Of a DNA stretch of 64,000 nucleotides, positions 1 through 9,839 are shown piece by piece. The position numbers and the translations under genes are program-made. Numbering within the stretch: position 1 is the stretch's first letter; the number at the start of each line of letters is the position of its first letter. The notes beneath the pieces were generated by a model. That model ran no database searches and was not told where the DNA came from. It saw only the letters and a list, made by a program, of their open reading frames with translations. This stretch comes from Bacteroides sp. (GTDB lineage Bacteria; Bacteroidota; Bacteroidia; Bacteroidales; Bacteroidaceae). The stretch is taken from assembly GCA_021202275.1 (NCBI GenBank), contig JAJQDI010000028.1, positions 173,771 through 237,770 of the forward strand. Direction: 5' to 3'.

Positions 1-1
1 G

Positions 2-3000
2 CTGGGCATTTCCGTGGAGGAGATGGACGCGTATGCCTCCCGTTCTTCCCGTATCTATCCGATTGCTTCGCGGTGTGGAGTATTTTCCAAAACAGACGTG
101 CAGAACCTAATCAGTAAACATGTGGATAAAGCGGATATCGTGGCTTCCGTTTTTCGGGCGGTAGCTGTACAGACCGTAACTACCTTGTCTCACGGATGCG
201 ATGTGAAACCTTCCGTACTTCTTTGTGGCGGTCCGCTGAGTTTTATCTCCGGTCTCAGGAAAGCATTTATGGATTATCTTCAGCTTCCGGCCACAGATTT
301 TGTGATCCCCGAACATTCGCATCTGATCCCTGCCTGGGGAGCTGCTCTATGCTCCTGCGAAGAACAAAAGGTCAGGCTGGCAGAGTTGTTGACACTGCTG
401 GAAAACGATATGCAGGTAAAACCAGTGAAAGCGGCAGGTCGTCTGAAACCCATTTTCAGTTCGGAAGAAGAATACAAGGCCTGGAAGCAGGAAAAAGGAT
501 CCTTTCATATAGACAGAGCCTCCCTGGCCCAACATACAGGACCGGGCTACCTGGGGATTGATTCGGGCTCTACTACCACCAAGATCGTAGTGATCGACAG
601 TCGGGAACGTTTGCTCTTTTCTTATTATACATCCAATAACGGCGATCCTGTGCAGGCGGTGAAAGAAGGATTGCGCCAGTTGCAACAGGAGTGTGAGCAG
701 ACAGGTTGCTCCCTGGAACTGTATGGCGGATGTTCTACCGGGTATGGAGAAGACCTGATCAAAGCCGCGTTCCGGTTAGATACCGGGGTGATCGAAACCA
801 TGGCTCATTATATGGCGGCGCGTCATATACGGCCTGATGTCTCTTTCATTCTGGATATAGGCGGACAGGACATGAAGGCCATTTTTACCGACAAGGGATT
901 GCTCTCCAGGATGGAGATCAATGAGGCCTGTTCGTCGGGTTGCGGTTCGTTTCTTGAAACCTTTGCCCGGACGCTGGAATATGAAGTCCCGGATTTTGCC
1001 CGTCTGGCGTGTACCGCTTCCGCACCCTGCGATCTGGGTACCCGATGTACGGTATTTATGAATTCAAAAGTGAAGCAGGTCTTGCGCGAAGGAGCCTCTG
1101 TCGGGGATATTGCCGCGGGATTGTCCTATTCGGTGGTGAAGAACTGCCTCTACAAGGTATTGAAACTTAAAGACACCTCGGAGATGGGTGATACGATTGT
1201 GGTACAGGGAGGAACTTTACGTAACGACTCCATTGTACGCGCATTGGAGTTGCTGACCGGAAAAACGGTCTACAGGAGTGACTTGCCCGAACTGATGGGA
1301 GCGTACGGATGCGCGTTGTATGCCCAAACCGTTCCGGGAAGAAAAGTCTCTGTCCCGCGATTGCTGGAACGGACCTCCTGTGAGATCCGCACGATCCGTT
1401 GCAGGGGGTGCGAGAACCGTTGTTTGGTACAGAGTTACCGCTTTTCTGCGGAAAATGTGTATTATGCGGGTAATAAATGTGAGAAGATCTTCTCCAATCG
1501 GGGCAATCAGGTCTCGGGAGGATACAATGTATATACGGATAAGTACCGGCTCCTGTTCGAACGGCCTGTAACCGGCAGGGGGGACTTTACCATCGGTATT
1601 CCCCGTTGTTTGCACATGTATGAAGAGTATCCTTTCTGGCATGCCTTGTTCGAAGCCTGTGGGATACGTATCGTGCTGTCCGAATGTTCCACTTTTCCTT
1701 CTTACGAAGCCGGGGTGCACTCGGTGATGTCGGATAATATCTGTTTTCCCGCCAAATTGGTGCATAGTCATATCTATGATCTGATGGCTAAGAAAGTAGA
1801 TCGGATCTTCTTTCCGTATGTCATTTATGAAAAAATGGAAGGAAAGGGTGGTATGGACAGTTTCAATTGTCCCATCGTCAGTGGCTATTCGGATGTGATC
1901 AAAAGTGCCATTACTCCGGATATTCCGGTAGACGCGCCAGTGATCTCATTCAAAGACAGAAAATTGCTGGCGCGGCAGTGCCGGGAATATCTGTCTGCGC
2001 TTCCGATAGATCCGGCGTTGATCCCTGCCGCTATTTCCCATGCGTGGAAAGCTCAGGAAGAGTATGAACGGGAACTGTTGGAGGTCAACCGTACATGTTA
2101 CCAACAGGCTTGCGAGCAAGGAGCGCTGGTGGTGCTTCTGGCTGGCCGGCCTTATCATACCGATCCGCTTATCCAGCACAAACTGGCCGATCTGATTGCG
2201 GCTATGGGGGTGACTGTGCTCACCGAAGACATCGCGCGCAGGGAAGATTCGCCGGGGAAGGAGGAGAGTCATTTCATCTCGCGTTGGGCATACGCCGGCA
2301 GGATCATGAAGGCCGCGCGCTGGGCGACCCTGCAACCACAGGAAATACACTACATGCAAATGACCTCGTTCGGATGCGGACCGGATGCTTTTTTACTGGA
2401 TGAGGTAGGTGCCCTGCTGCGTAGGTACGGAAAAGCCTTCACCTTGTTGAAGATAGATGATGTCAACAACATCGGATCTCTCAAGCTCAGGGTGCGTTCG
2501 GTGATTGAGAGCCTGCGGTTCAGCCGGAAAGAGGCTCGGCCACCTCTGCCTTTTGTCACTACGGCGAGTTATGAAAAGCCTGACCGGAAACGGAAGATCA
2601 TCGCTCCCCATTTCACCGGGTTCATTTCTCCTTTGCTACCCGCTATCTTCGAGCTGGCAGGCTATGAGATGGAGATCCTGCCTCCCAGTGATACGGAGTC
2701 TGCGGAATACGGTCTCCGGTATGCCAACAACGAGGTGTGTTACCCCGCCACGCTGGTGGTCGGAGACATCCTGAAAGCATTACGCGGCGGAGCCTATGAT
2801 CCGGCACAAACGGCTGTGGCCATCACTCAGACAGGCGGGCAGTGCCGGGCGTCAAGTTACATTTCCCTGATCAAAAAGGCCATGGCAGATGCCGGATTCG
2901 CGGAGGTGCCGGTCATATCCATAGCCATGGGTAGCGGGCTTGTCAACGAGCAACCCGGTTTCCGGATAGATTGGCTGCGCGTATTGCCTATGGTGGTTAC

Positions 3001-3784
3001 CACCGTTCTCTACAGCGATTGTATCTCCAAATTCTACTATGCCTCTGTGGTACGGGAGAAATCATGTGGAGAGGCTACCCGGTTGCGGGATCATTATCTG
3101 GATGCTGCCCGCCCTGTGATTGTAAAGAACGATCGTAAACAGTTGATCCGTCTGTTGGCTGAGGCAGCTACAGCGTTTGACCGGATCGTCAGAGAAGATG
3201 TGTGTCTGCCTAAGGTGGGTATTGTCGGAGAGATCTATCTGAAATATAATTCATTCTCTCACAAAGACATTGTGCGCTGGCTGGTGGATCGGCGGATAGA
3301 GGTAATACCTCCTTTGCTCACTCCCTTTTTCCTGCAAAGCTTTGTGAACACCCAAGTGAACAGGCAAACTTATCTGGAGCGGACAACGGTACCCGGGTTT
3401 GTGGTAACAGGGGTTTATAAACTCATCAGCAGGCACATTGCCCGGATCAACCGGGAAGCTGCCGCTTTCCGGTATTTCACCCCGTTTACCGATATTTTCG
3501 AAGAGGCTCATCATGCCAGGGAAGTGGTTTCGTTATCTGCTCAGTTCGGGGAGGGATGGTTGTTGCCTGCGGAGGTGATTTCCTGTGCCAGGAGCGGTCA
3601 TTACAATGTGATCAGTCTGCAACCGTTTGGATGCATAGCCAATCATGTTATCTCTAAAGGGATCGAGAAACGGATCAAATCCCTTTATCCCCGGATGAAT
3701 CTGCTTTCCCTGGATTTTGACAGCGGTGTGAGTGATGTGAATGTGATCAATCGTCTGTTGTTGTTTATTAATCATTTGAAATAA
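2..3784 (+). CDS. 2-hydroxyacyl-CoA dehydratase activase-related protein (BadF/BadG ATPase + DUF2229), 5' end missing
   Basis: The reading frame is open from base 2, so the true start lies before the window; about 1,260 residues are visible and the family is usually about 1,400. Numbering from the first ATG (base 14), the tail of one ASKHA ATPase domain (VLLCGGPLSF, about residue 68) is followed by a second complete one: phosphate loop GIDSGSTTTK near 180, DIGGQDMKAI near 281, and EACSSGCGSF, the Cys region that ligates the bridging 4Fe-4S cluster in activases. A Cys-rich CRGCENRC segment near 462 opens the DUF2229 half, which resembles dehydratase component proteins. Activases inject one electron into 2-hydroxyacyl-CoA dehydratases using ATP. 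No dehydratase subunits lie nearby, so the substrate is unknown. A TetR gene follows after 8 bp. Confidence 0.88.
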   Translation: MGISVEEMDAYASRSSRIYPIASRCGVFSKTDVQNLISKHVDKADIVASVFRAVAVQTVTTLSHGCDVKPSVLLCGGPLSFISGLRKAFMDYLQLPATDFVIPEHSHLIPAWGAALCSCEEQKVRLAELLTLLENDMQVKPVKAAGRLKPIFSSEEEYKAWKQEKGSFHIDRASLAQHTGPGYLGIDSGSTTTKIVVIDSRERLLFSYYTSNNGDPVQAVKEGLRQLQQECEQTGCSLELYGGCSTGYGEDLIKAAFRLDTGVIETMAHYMAARHIRPDVSFILDIGGQDMKAIFTDKGLLSRMEINEACSSGCGSFLETFARTLEYEVPDFARLACTASAPCDLGTRCTVFMNSKVKQVLREGASVGDIAAGLSYSVVKNCLYKVLKLKDTSEMGDTIVVQGGTLRNDSIVRALELLTGKTVYRSDLPELMGAYGCALYAQTVPGRKVSVPRLLERTSCEIRTIRCRGCENRCLVQSYRFSAENVYYAGNKCEKIFSNRGNQVSGGYNVYTDKYRLLFERPVTGRGDFTIGIPRCLHMYEEYPFWHALFEACGIRIVLSECSTFPSYEAGVHSVMSDNICFPAKLVHSHIYDLMAKKVDRIFFPYVIYEKMEGKGGMDSFNCPIVSGYSDVIKSAITPDIPVDAPVISFKDRKLLARQCREYLSALPIDPALIPAAISHAWKAQEEYERELLEVNRTCYQQACEQGALVVLLAGRPYHTDPLIQHKLADLIAAMGVTVLTEDIARREDSPGKEESHFISRWAYAGRIMKAARWATLQPQEIHYMQMTSFGCGPDAFLLDEVGALLRRYGKAFTLLKIDDVNNIGSLKLRVRSVIESLRFSRKEARPPLPFVTTASYEKPDRKRKIIAPHFTGFISPLLPAIFELAGYEMEILPPSDTESAEYGLRYANNEVCYPATLVVGDILKALRGGAYDPAQTAVAITQTGGQCRASSYISLIKKAMADAGFAEVPVISIAMGSGLVNEQPGFRIDWLRVLPMVVTTVLYSDCISKFYYASVVREKSCGEATRLRDHYLDAARPVIVKNDRKQLIRLLAEAATAFDRIVREDVCLPKVGIVGEIYLKYNSFSHKDIVRWLVDRRIEVIPPLLTPFFLQSFVNTQVNRQTYLERTTVPGFVVTGVYKLISRHIARINREAAAFRYFTPFTDIFEEAHHAREVVSLSAQFGEGWLLPAEVISCARSGHYNVISLQPFGCIANHVISKGIEKRIKSLYPRMNLLSLDFDSGVSDVNVINRLLLFINHLK

Positions 3785-3792
3785 AAATACAT

Positions 3793-4407
3793 ATGGCATC
3801 TGTACAGACTCCTGAGGAGAAAATAGTAGAAGTGGCCCGTCGGCTCTTTGTAGCGAATGGGTATCACAAGACCCATATGAGTGCGATTGCCGCTGCCGCC
3901 AGTATCAATCGTCCTACCTTACATTATTATTATCGTACCAAGGAAAAAATGTTCCAGGCCGTATTTGGCTCTTTGGTAACCTCTTTTCTTCCCCGTATAC
4001 AGGTGATATTCTGCCAGGAGACCCCTTTTATGGAGAAGATAGAGAAAGTGGTAGACGCGTACATCCGTATATTTAATGAGAACCCCGATCTGCCGGGTTT
4101 TATCATGGATGAAGCCCGGAGAGATATGCCTCATCTGATGCATACGATACAGTCTCTGCATCTGGAAAGTTACATGGAAGATGTGCTGCAGGTGGTACGC
4201 AAAGAGATGGAAGCCGGTCGTATACGTACTGTACCTGTATCGGTACTGTTTGTGACTTTCTACAGTCAGTTGATCTATCCTTTTTTGTCCAGACCCATTA
4301 TCTTATCTCTGTTTTACGATAAGGAAGAGGAGTTTACACAGTTTCTTGCCGATTGGAAAACAAATTTTCTGCGTCAGATGCGTTGTTTGCTGGATGTTCG
4401 TGAGTAA
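3793..4407 (+). CDS. TetR/AcrR family transcriptional regulator
   Basis: A 204-residue TetR-type repressor. The N-terminal helix-turn-helix reads MSAIAAAASINRPTLHYYYR (about residues 26-45) followed by TKEKMF, the usual TetR turn into helix 4; the remainder is the all-helical ligand and dimer domain, without recognisable ligand residues. It starts 8 bp after the activase-related gene and is almost certainly co-transcribed with it, so that gene is the most likely regulatory target. The HTH clearly supports a regulator; effector and operator are unknown. Confidence 0.88.
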   Translation: MASVQTPEEKIVEVARRLFVANGYHKTHMSAIAAAASINRPTLHYYYRTKEKMFQAVFGSLVTSFLPRIQVIFCQETPFMEKIEKVVDAYIRIFNENPDLPGFIMDEARRDMPHLMHTIQSLHLESYMEDVLQVVRKEMEAGRIRTVPVSVLFVTFYSQLIYPFLSRPIILSLFYDKEEEFTQFLADWKTNFLRQMRCLLDVRE

Positions 4408-4486
4408 AGGAAAACCATAAAGTGGATGCGAAAATATTCCGGTGAGCAGGAATGAGAGCCGTTGGTTCAGTACATCGTAAATCTCT

Positions 4487-5935
4487 TCATTGGGCTGTTG
4501 CTCCCTCGTGATGCGGATAGCCCGGTGTATGCCGCCTCCATTGCGGATCGGCTTTTACGTTCAGGCTCCGGTAGTCGTCTGCTGTACGCAGGATATAATC
4601 TTCCAGCATCTCCCGATGTGCTTCCAGTACCTCTTTACAGGATCCATCCCGTGCCAGGTTCCTGGTCTCTCCCGGATCGTTGCGGAGATCATACAACTCT
4701 TCTCCTTCTCCTTCGAGATAGTGGGTGTATTTATAGTGCGGACTGCGGATCATCCGTCCGGGGGAGACAATGACTTCGTATTCACTGTGCCATTCGGATA
4801 CGACATACGGATGACGTCTTTTCTGTTCTTTCCCCCATAAGAAAGGGGCGAGGCTGATCCCCGGTTTTTCCAGGGGAATATCTATACCCGCCAATTCGCA
4901 CAGAGTAGGCAACAGATCTGTGGTTGGATGTGTGAGCAGTTCTTTCACCGGATTTTCTCTTTTTACGATTCCCGGACCGGCGAAAATAAAAGGAACATTG
5001 GTGATCTCTTCGTAAAAACTGATCTGTTTGGTGACCATCCGGTGTGAAGCCATTCCGTCTCCATGGTCCGACAAGATCACGACAATGGTGTTTTTACCGG
5101 CTGGGGTAGCATATAAAGTTTCCAAGAGGTGTCCGATCTGTCGGGAAACCATGCGTGTATAGTGCTGGAACGCGGCAATGTAATGCCTGTAATTCTCTTC
5201 GCTCCAATGAGCAGCCTGTGTCATGCGCCTGTGACTGCAACAGATATACTGGATCGGAACGGGGAGTGCCTCCCAGTCACTGACCTCGAAATTCTCAGGA
5301 AGCTCGGGCAGCGGTCCGTCGAAAGAAGGATTGATATGCTCTCCTTCGTATGTACCTACATACCCGCATATGTTATGTGGGTTCAGGAAGTCGGCGATGC
5401 AGATGAATGGCTGCTCGGGAGCGGAAGAGAGAAAAGCAGTCACATCTTCGCAGGTACCCACATCCAGATAGCTGTCTTTGTTGAGTGGGAATTCCGGATC
5501 GTCGAATGGCCGGGCTACCGGTTCCTTATGTGTAAATCCCCGCAACGCTCCCATATCGTGCGTCTTACCAAAATGAACAGCGCGATATCCCTGAGAAGAG
5601 AAGATGCTTCCCAGGGTAGGTATATGTTCGGGTAGGTGTGGATTGATGGTGTCTCCGGAATTGGAACGGATACGGGTCTGGTGAGGCATCAGACCACTCC
5701 ATAACCCCGCGCGTGAAGGTTGACTCAGGGGGCAGCCTACATACGCGTTTGCAAACACAACTCCCTGTTCGGCGATGCGATCGATGGCAGGAGTGCACCC
5801 TTCCGTTTCTCCGTAAGCACCTGTGACGCGTTGGGTCAGGTGGTCACATTGGATGATCAGGAAGTTGGGGCGTTCCTGTGCGGTGATACACTGGGAGAAG
5901 GGAAAGAGAGTCAGCAACGGATAAAAAGCTTTCAT
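4487..5935 (-). CDS. Secreted sulfatase, Ser-type active site
   Basis: A 482-residue alkaline-phosphatase-superfamily sulfatase. The chosen ATG at 5935 gives a clean export signal (MKAFYPLLTLFPFSQCITAQ); an upstream ATG at 5989 would add 18 residues and bury it. Metal-binding start NFLIIQCDHLT, sulfatase core SQPSRAG (catalytic Ser about residue 71), HFGKTHD and a downstream SDHGDGMASH metal site are all visible. The S-x-P-S-R form means the formylglycine must be made from serine, which in anaerobes needs the radical-SAM maturase anSME; none is in the window. The substrate is probably a host or algal sulfated glycan, but no glycosidase or SusCD pair adjoins. It stands alone, convergent with the tetR gene. 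Confidence 0.9.
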   Translation of the reverse strand: MKAFYPLLTLFPFSQCITAQERPNFLIIQCDHLTQRVTGAYGETEGCTPAIDRIAEQGVVFANAYVGCPLSQPSRAGLWSGLMPHQTRIRSNSGDTINPHLPEHIPTLGSIFSSQGYRAVHFGKTHDMGALRGFTHKEPVARPFDDPEFPLNKDSYLDVGTCEDVTAFLSSAPEQPFICIADFLNPHNICGYVGTYEGEHINPSFDGPLPELPENFEVSDWEALPVPIQYICCSHRRMTQAAHWSEENYRHYIAAFQHYTRMVSRQIGHLLETLYATPAGKNTIVVILSDHGDGMASHRMVTKQISFYEEITNVPFIFAGPGIVKRENPVKELLTHPTTDLLPTLCELAGIDIPLEKPGISLAPFLWGKEQKRRHPYVVSEWHSEYEVIVSPGRMIRSPHYKYTHYLEGEGEELYDLRNDPGETRNLARDGSCKEVLEAHREMLEDYILRTADDYRSLNVKADPQWRRHTPGYPHHEGATAQ

Positions 5936-6292
5936 AAGGTGGTATGAGATAAGGGTTGTTTCCGGAGTAAAAATAGGAAAGACATTCATAAACCTGTTTC
6001 AAAATTGTAGAAAAACCTATCAAAAAACTTCAAAAGCAGAACATCTTTTCCGGAGATTTGTATTTTCCGGATCAGTATGAGTGCTTCCTTTCCTGTAAAC
6101 TTTAGAAAGAGTAGAAAATCTTTTCTGAAGTTCTGGTTATAGCGAACCAGGCAGATAAGTTACAGAAACCAGGCTGGTTTTTCTGTCTGAACCACAAAAG
6201 AAAGAGGATACATCTGTGGAAATGAAATATTAATTTTTACTTATACAGGATAGTTTTTTGTACCGATATGGGACATCTCTGGCAAAAATTGC

Positions 6293-6300
6293 TATCTTTG
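6293..6300 (+). promoter_or_regulatory. Bacteroidetes -7 element TATCTTTG for a small RNA
   Basis: TATCTTTG matches the sigma-ABfr -7 consensus TAnnTTTG. No good TTG -33 box lies at the usual distance. The predicted transcript would start near 6305 and run into the terminator at 6482-6510. Confidence 0.5.
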
Positions 6301-6304
6301 CAAA

Positions 6305-6510
6305 GCGAAGAATAGCATTCTTTGTGAAGATCTGTAGATAGATAAGTGTAGAAAACCAAGAAATTGGATCTATATATGCCAAAAGACTGGACGGGCTTGA
6401 TGAACTACAACTATGTATAGTAAAAGGTGCCGGGTGGGCAACCACTCCGGAACCTATATAACCAGATGTAAAAAGTAAAGGAAAGACTGCTTGTGAAAGT
6501 GGTCTTTTTT
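6305..6510 (+). ncRNA. Candidate structured small RNA, about 200 nt
   Basis: No protein is credible here, yet the stretch has a -7 element just upstream, a 5' hairpin (AAGAAT/ATTCTT at 6309-6323), a GC-rich hairpin closed by a GCAA tetraloop (6430-6450, CCGG-GTGG arms with one bulged T) and a strong intrinsic terminator at the end. Promoter, folded body and terminator together indicate a stand-alone RNA gene. Size and isolation would fit a 6S-type or other housekeeping regulatory RNA, but I cannot identify the family by eye; it lacks SRP or RNase P signature sequences that I could recognise. Confidence 0.45.
6482..6510 (+). terminator. Rho-independent terminator of the small RNA
   Basis: Stem AAAGACTGCTT / AAGTGGTCTTT (two G-U pairs) with loop GTGA, followed directly by a T run. 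Confidence 0.7.
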
Positions 6511-6690
6511 GTTGTGTGACACGCGATAGTTCCCCCGACCTTTTACAGGCGCCGTCCGGAGGTCTCTTTTCTTTTTGTCCGAAGAATAGGAAACAGAAGA
6601 TCACAACAAATAAAGGTATAAGAAAGTTGTCACATGAACAGATTATTACCTTTTTTATAGACTGGATGTAACCCCATCCTATTCCCATGA

Positions 6691-6902
6691 TCTGTTTCCC
6701 TCTGTGTTCCCCGAAGGGGATATATCAGTAGCCCGGTGGTAAAGTGAACTGTGGTCAATACATATTCTATATGCAACCTTTTTAAGATTGCCCCTTATAT
6801 ATCTGTTTACCCAGGATAGCTTTGGTTCGTTTCACTGTCGTTCCGCTCTCCAAAAGTAATTCCGGCATGGATATATTCCCTTCGGGGAACGCAAAGAACA
6901 GA
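6691..6902. repeat. Composite inverted repeat containing a dispersed intergenic element
   Basis: Arms 6691-6726 and 6869-6902 are imperfect inverted copies (TCTGTT..., then a shared 21-bp block around TTCCCCGAAGGG differing at one base). The left arm extends into a 49-bp unit (6706-6754) that recurs in the opposite orientation at 25510-25558. No ORF is inside. It behaves like a small non-coding mobile or REP-like element. Confidence 0.55.
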
Positions 6903-7109
6903 CTGGTATAGAGCCTGGCAACGGGTTAGAGCGAAACATACCTATTAGGTTGGTGAATATCCGGGAATCGAAAAACGGAAAATATAAAAACAATTGATCT
7001 CTTAGCCTGACGCCTATGGCTACCTTGGGCCGGAACCGGTCCTTCCTTCAGAATTTTTAAATAGCTTCATTTCTTATTTGGGGCCACCTCATCAGAAAGA
7101 AGAGAATAA

Positions 7110-7145
7110 AAAATGGGATATTTCCCTGAAGAAATATCCCATTTT
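7110..7145 (-). terminator. rho terminator (possibly bidirectional)
   Basis: A perfect 15-bp stem (7110-7124 / 7131-7145) with a 6-nt loop lies 24 bp past the rho stop codon, with T-rich tails on both strands. The rho transcript therefore ends at an intrinsic terminator. Confidence 0.8.
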
Positions 7146-7168
7146 CCCTATAGGACCAGAATCATTTT

Positions 7169-9253
7169 TTAGCCATTCATGCTCATTAGGAACTCATCAT
7201 TGTCCCTTGTTTTTTCCAGACGGTCTTTCACAAAATCCATCGCTTCGATCGGATTCATGTCGGAAAGGTACTTGCGCAGGATCCACATGCGATCCAGGGT
7301 TTGCTTATCCAATAGAAGGTCGTCGCGGCGTGTGCTGGAAGCCACGATGTTCACAGCGGGGAAAATACGTTTGTTGGAAAGGTTACGATCGAGTTGTAAC
7401 TCCATATTTCCCGTACCTTTGAATTCTTCAAAGATCACTTCGTCCATTTTCGAACCGGTGTCAATCAGAGCGGTAGCCAGAATGGTGAGTGAACCTCCGT
7501 TCTCAATGTTACGTGCGGCCCCGAAGAAACGTTTCGGACGGTGCAATGCGTTGGCGTCTACTCCACCGGAAAGTACTTTTCCGGAGGCCGGCGAAACTGT
7601 ATTGTATGCCCGTGCCAGACGTGTGATAGAGTCGAGGAAGATCACCACATCGTGTCCGCACTCTACCATGCGTTTGGCTTTCTCCAATACAATGCCAGCG
7701 ATCTTCACATGGCGTTCGGCCGGTTCGTCAAAGGTAGATGCGATCACCTCCGCGTTTACGCTACGAGCCATATCTGTCACCTCTTCCGGACGTTCGTCGA
7801 TCAGCAACATGATCATATATACCTCCGGGTGGTTGGCAGCGATGGCATTGGCAATGTCTTTCATCAGAAGCGTTTTACCCGTTTTGGGCTGTGCCACGAT
7901 CAGACCGCGTTGTCCTTTTCCGATCGGAGCAAAAAGGTCTACTACACGAGCCGACAGAGAATCCGAATAGCCTCCTTTGCACAACTTGAATTTCTCGTCC
8001 GGGAAAAGCGGAGTGAGGTGATCGAACGGTACACGATCGCGTACAAAAGCAGCGTCTCTGCCGTTTATCTTGGATACTTTGACCAGTGGGAAGTATTTTT
8101 CTCCTTCTTTCGGCGGACGGATAATTCCTTCTACCACATCTCCGGTCTTCAGCCCGAAAAGTTTGATCTGTGATTGAGATACATAGATATCATCCGGAGA
8201 GGAGAGGTAATTGTAGTCGGACGAACGCAGGAACCCGTATCCATCCTGCATGATCTCCAGAACTCCGGTTCCGGTGAGGATGTCATCAAATTCATAAGGC
8301 TTTTCCTTTTCCACTACTTTTCGTTCCTGAGGTGCCTGTTGCGGATTGACCTGACGTTGATTGTTCGGGTTGCGGTTGTTATTGTTCTGATTTTGATTCT
8401 GGTTGAGGTTCTGGTTATTGGCCGGGTAATTGTTACCATTGCCATTTCCATTTCCGTTATTACCATTGTTCGGACGAACAATACGCGGGCGTTGCGGTTG
8501 CGCAGGAGCCTCCTGTACCGGAGCGGTTTCGGCTTTCGTCATTTCGAATTTTCCCAGCAATTCTGTCGGAAGTTCTATCTTTTCGGATGGGAGATCTTCT
8601 ATGGGAACAAAATCGTCTATCGCCTCTAACACAATGGGGGCTTCTTCTTTTACCGGTTCCGGTTTGGAAGGTTTTTTATTCTGTATTTTCTTCACTGCTT
8701 TGACAGGTTTTTCCGCTTCTGCCTCCTTAGGCTCCTGAAGCTGTGGTTCCTGAAGTTGTGGTTCCTGAGCCTCTTTGATTGCCGGAGCTGCTTCGGCTTC
8801 ATTCGCAGTTGTATTTTCAACGATTTTCCGTGGACGACCTACTTTTCTTTTAGGCTGTTTGGCTGTAGCTTCCTGAGAGGCGGTAGCATCCTCTGTTTTT
8901 GCCTGGGAAGATTCTTTGGTCTTTGTTACAGGTTCGGCAGGAGCGGTTGCTTTGGCTGCTTTGGGAGTTGCTTCGGCTTTGGTTACTTCACCACTCTTGG
9001 CAGCAGACACCACTTTATCGGTATTCCCTTTTTTCACAGAGACGCGCGAACGTTGTTTTTTTTCTTCTTTGCGTTCTTCTTTTAATTTATCCGCGGCTAC
9101 TTTTTTGGTAGCTCCCACAATGGCCTGCTCATCTAATATTTTGTAGACAAGTTCTTCTTTTTTAAAAGATTCAGCTTTTTTGATACCCAACTCCTGGGCA
9201 ATAGTTTGAAGTTCCGACAAATTTTTGTCGTTCAATTGAATAATGTTATACAT
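7169..9253 (-). CDS. rho: Transcription termination factor Rho with large disordered insertion
   Basis: A 694-residue Rho, about 275 longer than the E. coli protein. Order: Rho_N helical domain (residues 1-45); a charged low-complexity region with an AT-hook-like GRPRK near 137, a QLQEP direct duplication near 165 and an Asn/Gln/Gly-rich tract at about 263-305; the RNA-binding OB fold from KPYEFDDILTG (about 318); then the RecA-type ATPase with P-loop AQPKTGKT (about 452), Walker B FLDSITR and Q-loop GGVDANAL. It is an RNA-dependent hexameric helicase ending transcription. Disordered insertions are typical of gut Bacteroidetes Rho; in B. theta this region drives condensate formation. Leader and promoter lie upstream, a strong terminator downstream. 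Confidence 0.97.
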   Translation of the reverse strand: MYNIIQLNDKNLSELQTIAQELGIKKAESFKKEELVYKILDEQAIVGATKKVAADKLKEERKEEKKQRSRVSVKKGNTDKVVSAAKSGEVTKAEATPKAAKATAPAEPVTKTKESSQAKTEDATASQEATAKQPKRKVGRPRKIVENTTANEAEAAPAIKEAQEPQLQEPQLQEPKEAEAEKPVKAVKKIQNKKPSKPEPVKEEAPIVLEAIDDFVPIEDLPSEKIELPTELLGKFEMTKAETAPVQEAPAQPQRPRIVRPNNGNNGNGNGNGNNYPANNQNLNQNQNQNNNNRNPNNQRQVNPQQAPQERKVVEKEKPYEFDDILTGTGVLEIMQDGYGFLRSSDYNYLSSPDDIYVSQSQIKLFGLKTGDVVEGIIRPPKEGEKYFPLVKVSKINGRDAAFVRDRVPFDHLTPLFPDEKFKLCKGGYSDSLSARVVDLFAPIGKGQRGLIVAQPKTGKTLLMKDIANAIAANHPEVYMIMLLIDERPEEVTDMARSVNAEVIASTFDEPAERHVKIAGIVLEKAKRMVECGHDVVIFLDSITRLARAYNTVSPASGKVLSGGVDANALHRPKRFFGAARNIENGGSLTILATALIDTGSKMDEVIFEEFKGTGNMELQLDRNLSNKRIFPAVNIVASSTRRDDLLLDKQTLDRMWILRKYLSDMNPIEAMDFVKDRLEKTRDNDEFLMSMNG

Positions 9254-9433
9254 ACAGTATAAGTAAGTTTTTAATTTCTTTCATTTGCCGTCGTATATGT
9301 ATGCACACGGAGTAATTTGCAGATGTTGCAAACATATAAGCGTTGTATAATGAATTTGGGATGAATGCTATTGAATCGGAAATCTGTGGTAAATTTCCTC
9401 CGGAGAGAGGAACAACAGAAATTTTCAACGATG

Positions 9434-9441
9434 CAAATATA
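9434..9441 (-). promoter_or_regulatory. -7 element (TATATTTG) of rho; long leader
   Basis: Read on the minus strand this is TATATTTG, about 180 nt upstream of the rho start. The intervening leader (9254-9430) has no ORF and contains a small hairpin (TTCCTC/GAGGAA, 9395-9412). A long untranslated leader suits Rho autoregulation, as known in E. coli. No good -33 box was seen. Confidence 0.5.
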
Positions 9442-9839
9442 ATAAATATTTTATCTTCTATCTCTAAATAAAGATTTTTTATAGATATGTTTACGGTTTT
9501 TCAGTGCGAAAACACGATTTTTACCTGTAAAACGGACTATTTGGGTAGTTACTGACCCTCTTTACAGCAAACATACTTTTTCAGGAATTTGTTCATTTGT
9601 TAGGAATAATAAAGGGTAAAATAAAAAGTATTCCGGAACGAAAAAATAATAAAGAAAAGTGGGAGTTGTTTTTTCATTCGGGAATATGCATGCCTTGTCT
9701 TCCGGTCGTTGAGTCCCGGAAATTCCTCTGAGAGAAAAGGGGGAGATCCAGAGAAAAGGCATGTAAATGGCTGACTGTATTTTCCGGATCTTCGCTATCT
9801 TTCCGGTGTATCAGGAGTGAAATTTCTTCCTGGAAAAAT

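Noticed and set aside
6230..6688. 152-residue minus-strand reading frame
   Set aside because: It overlies the candidate small RNA with its terminator, has low-complexity Ser/Pro content and no domain-like pattern.
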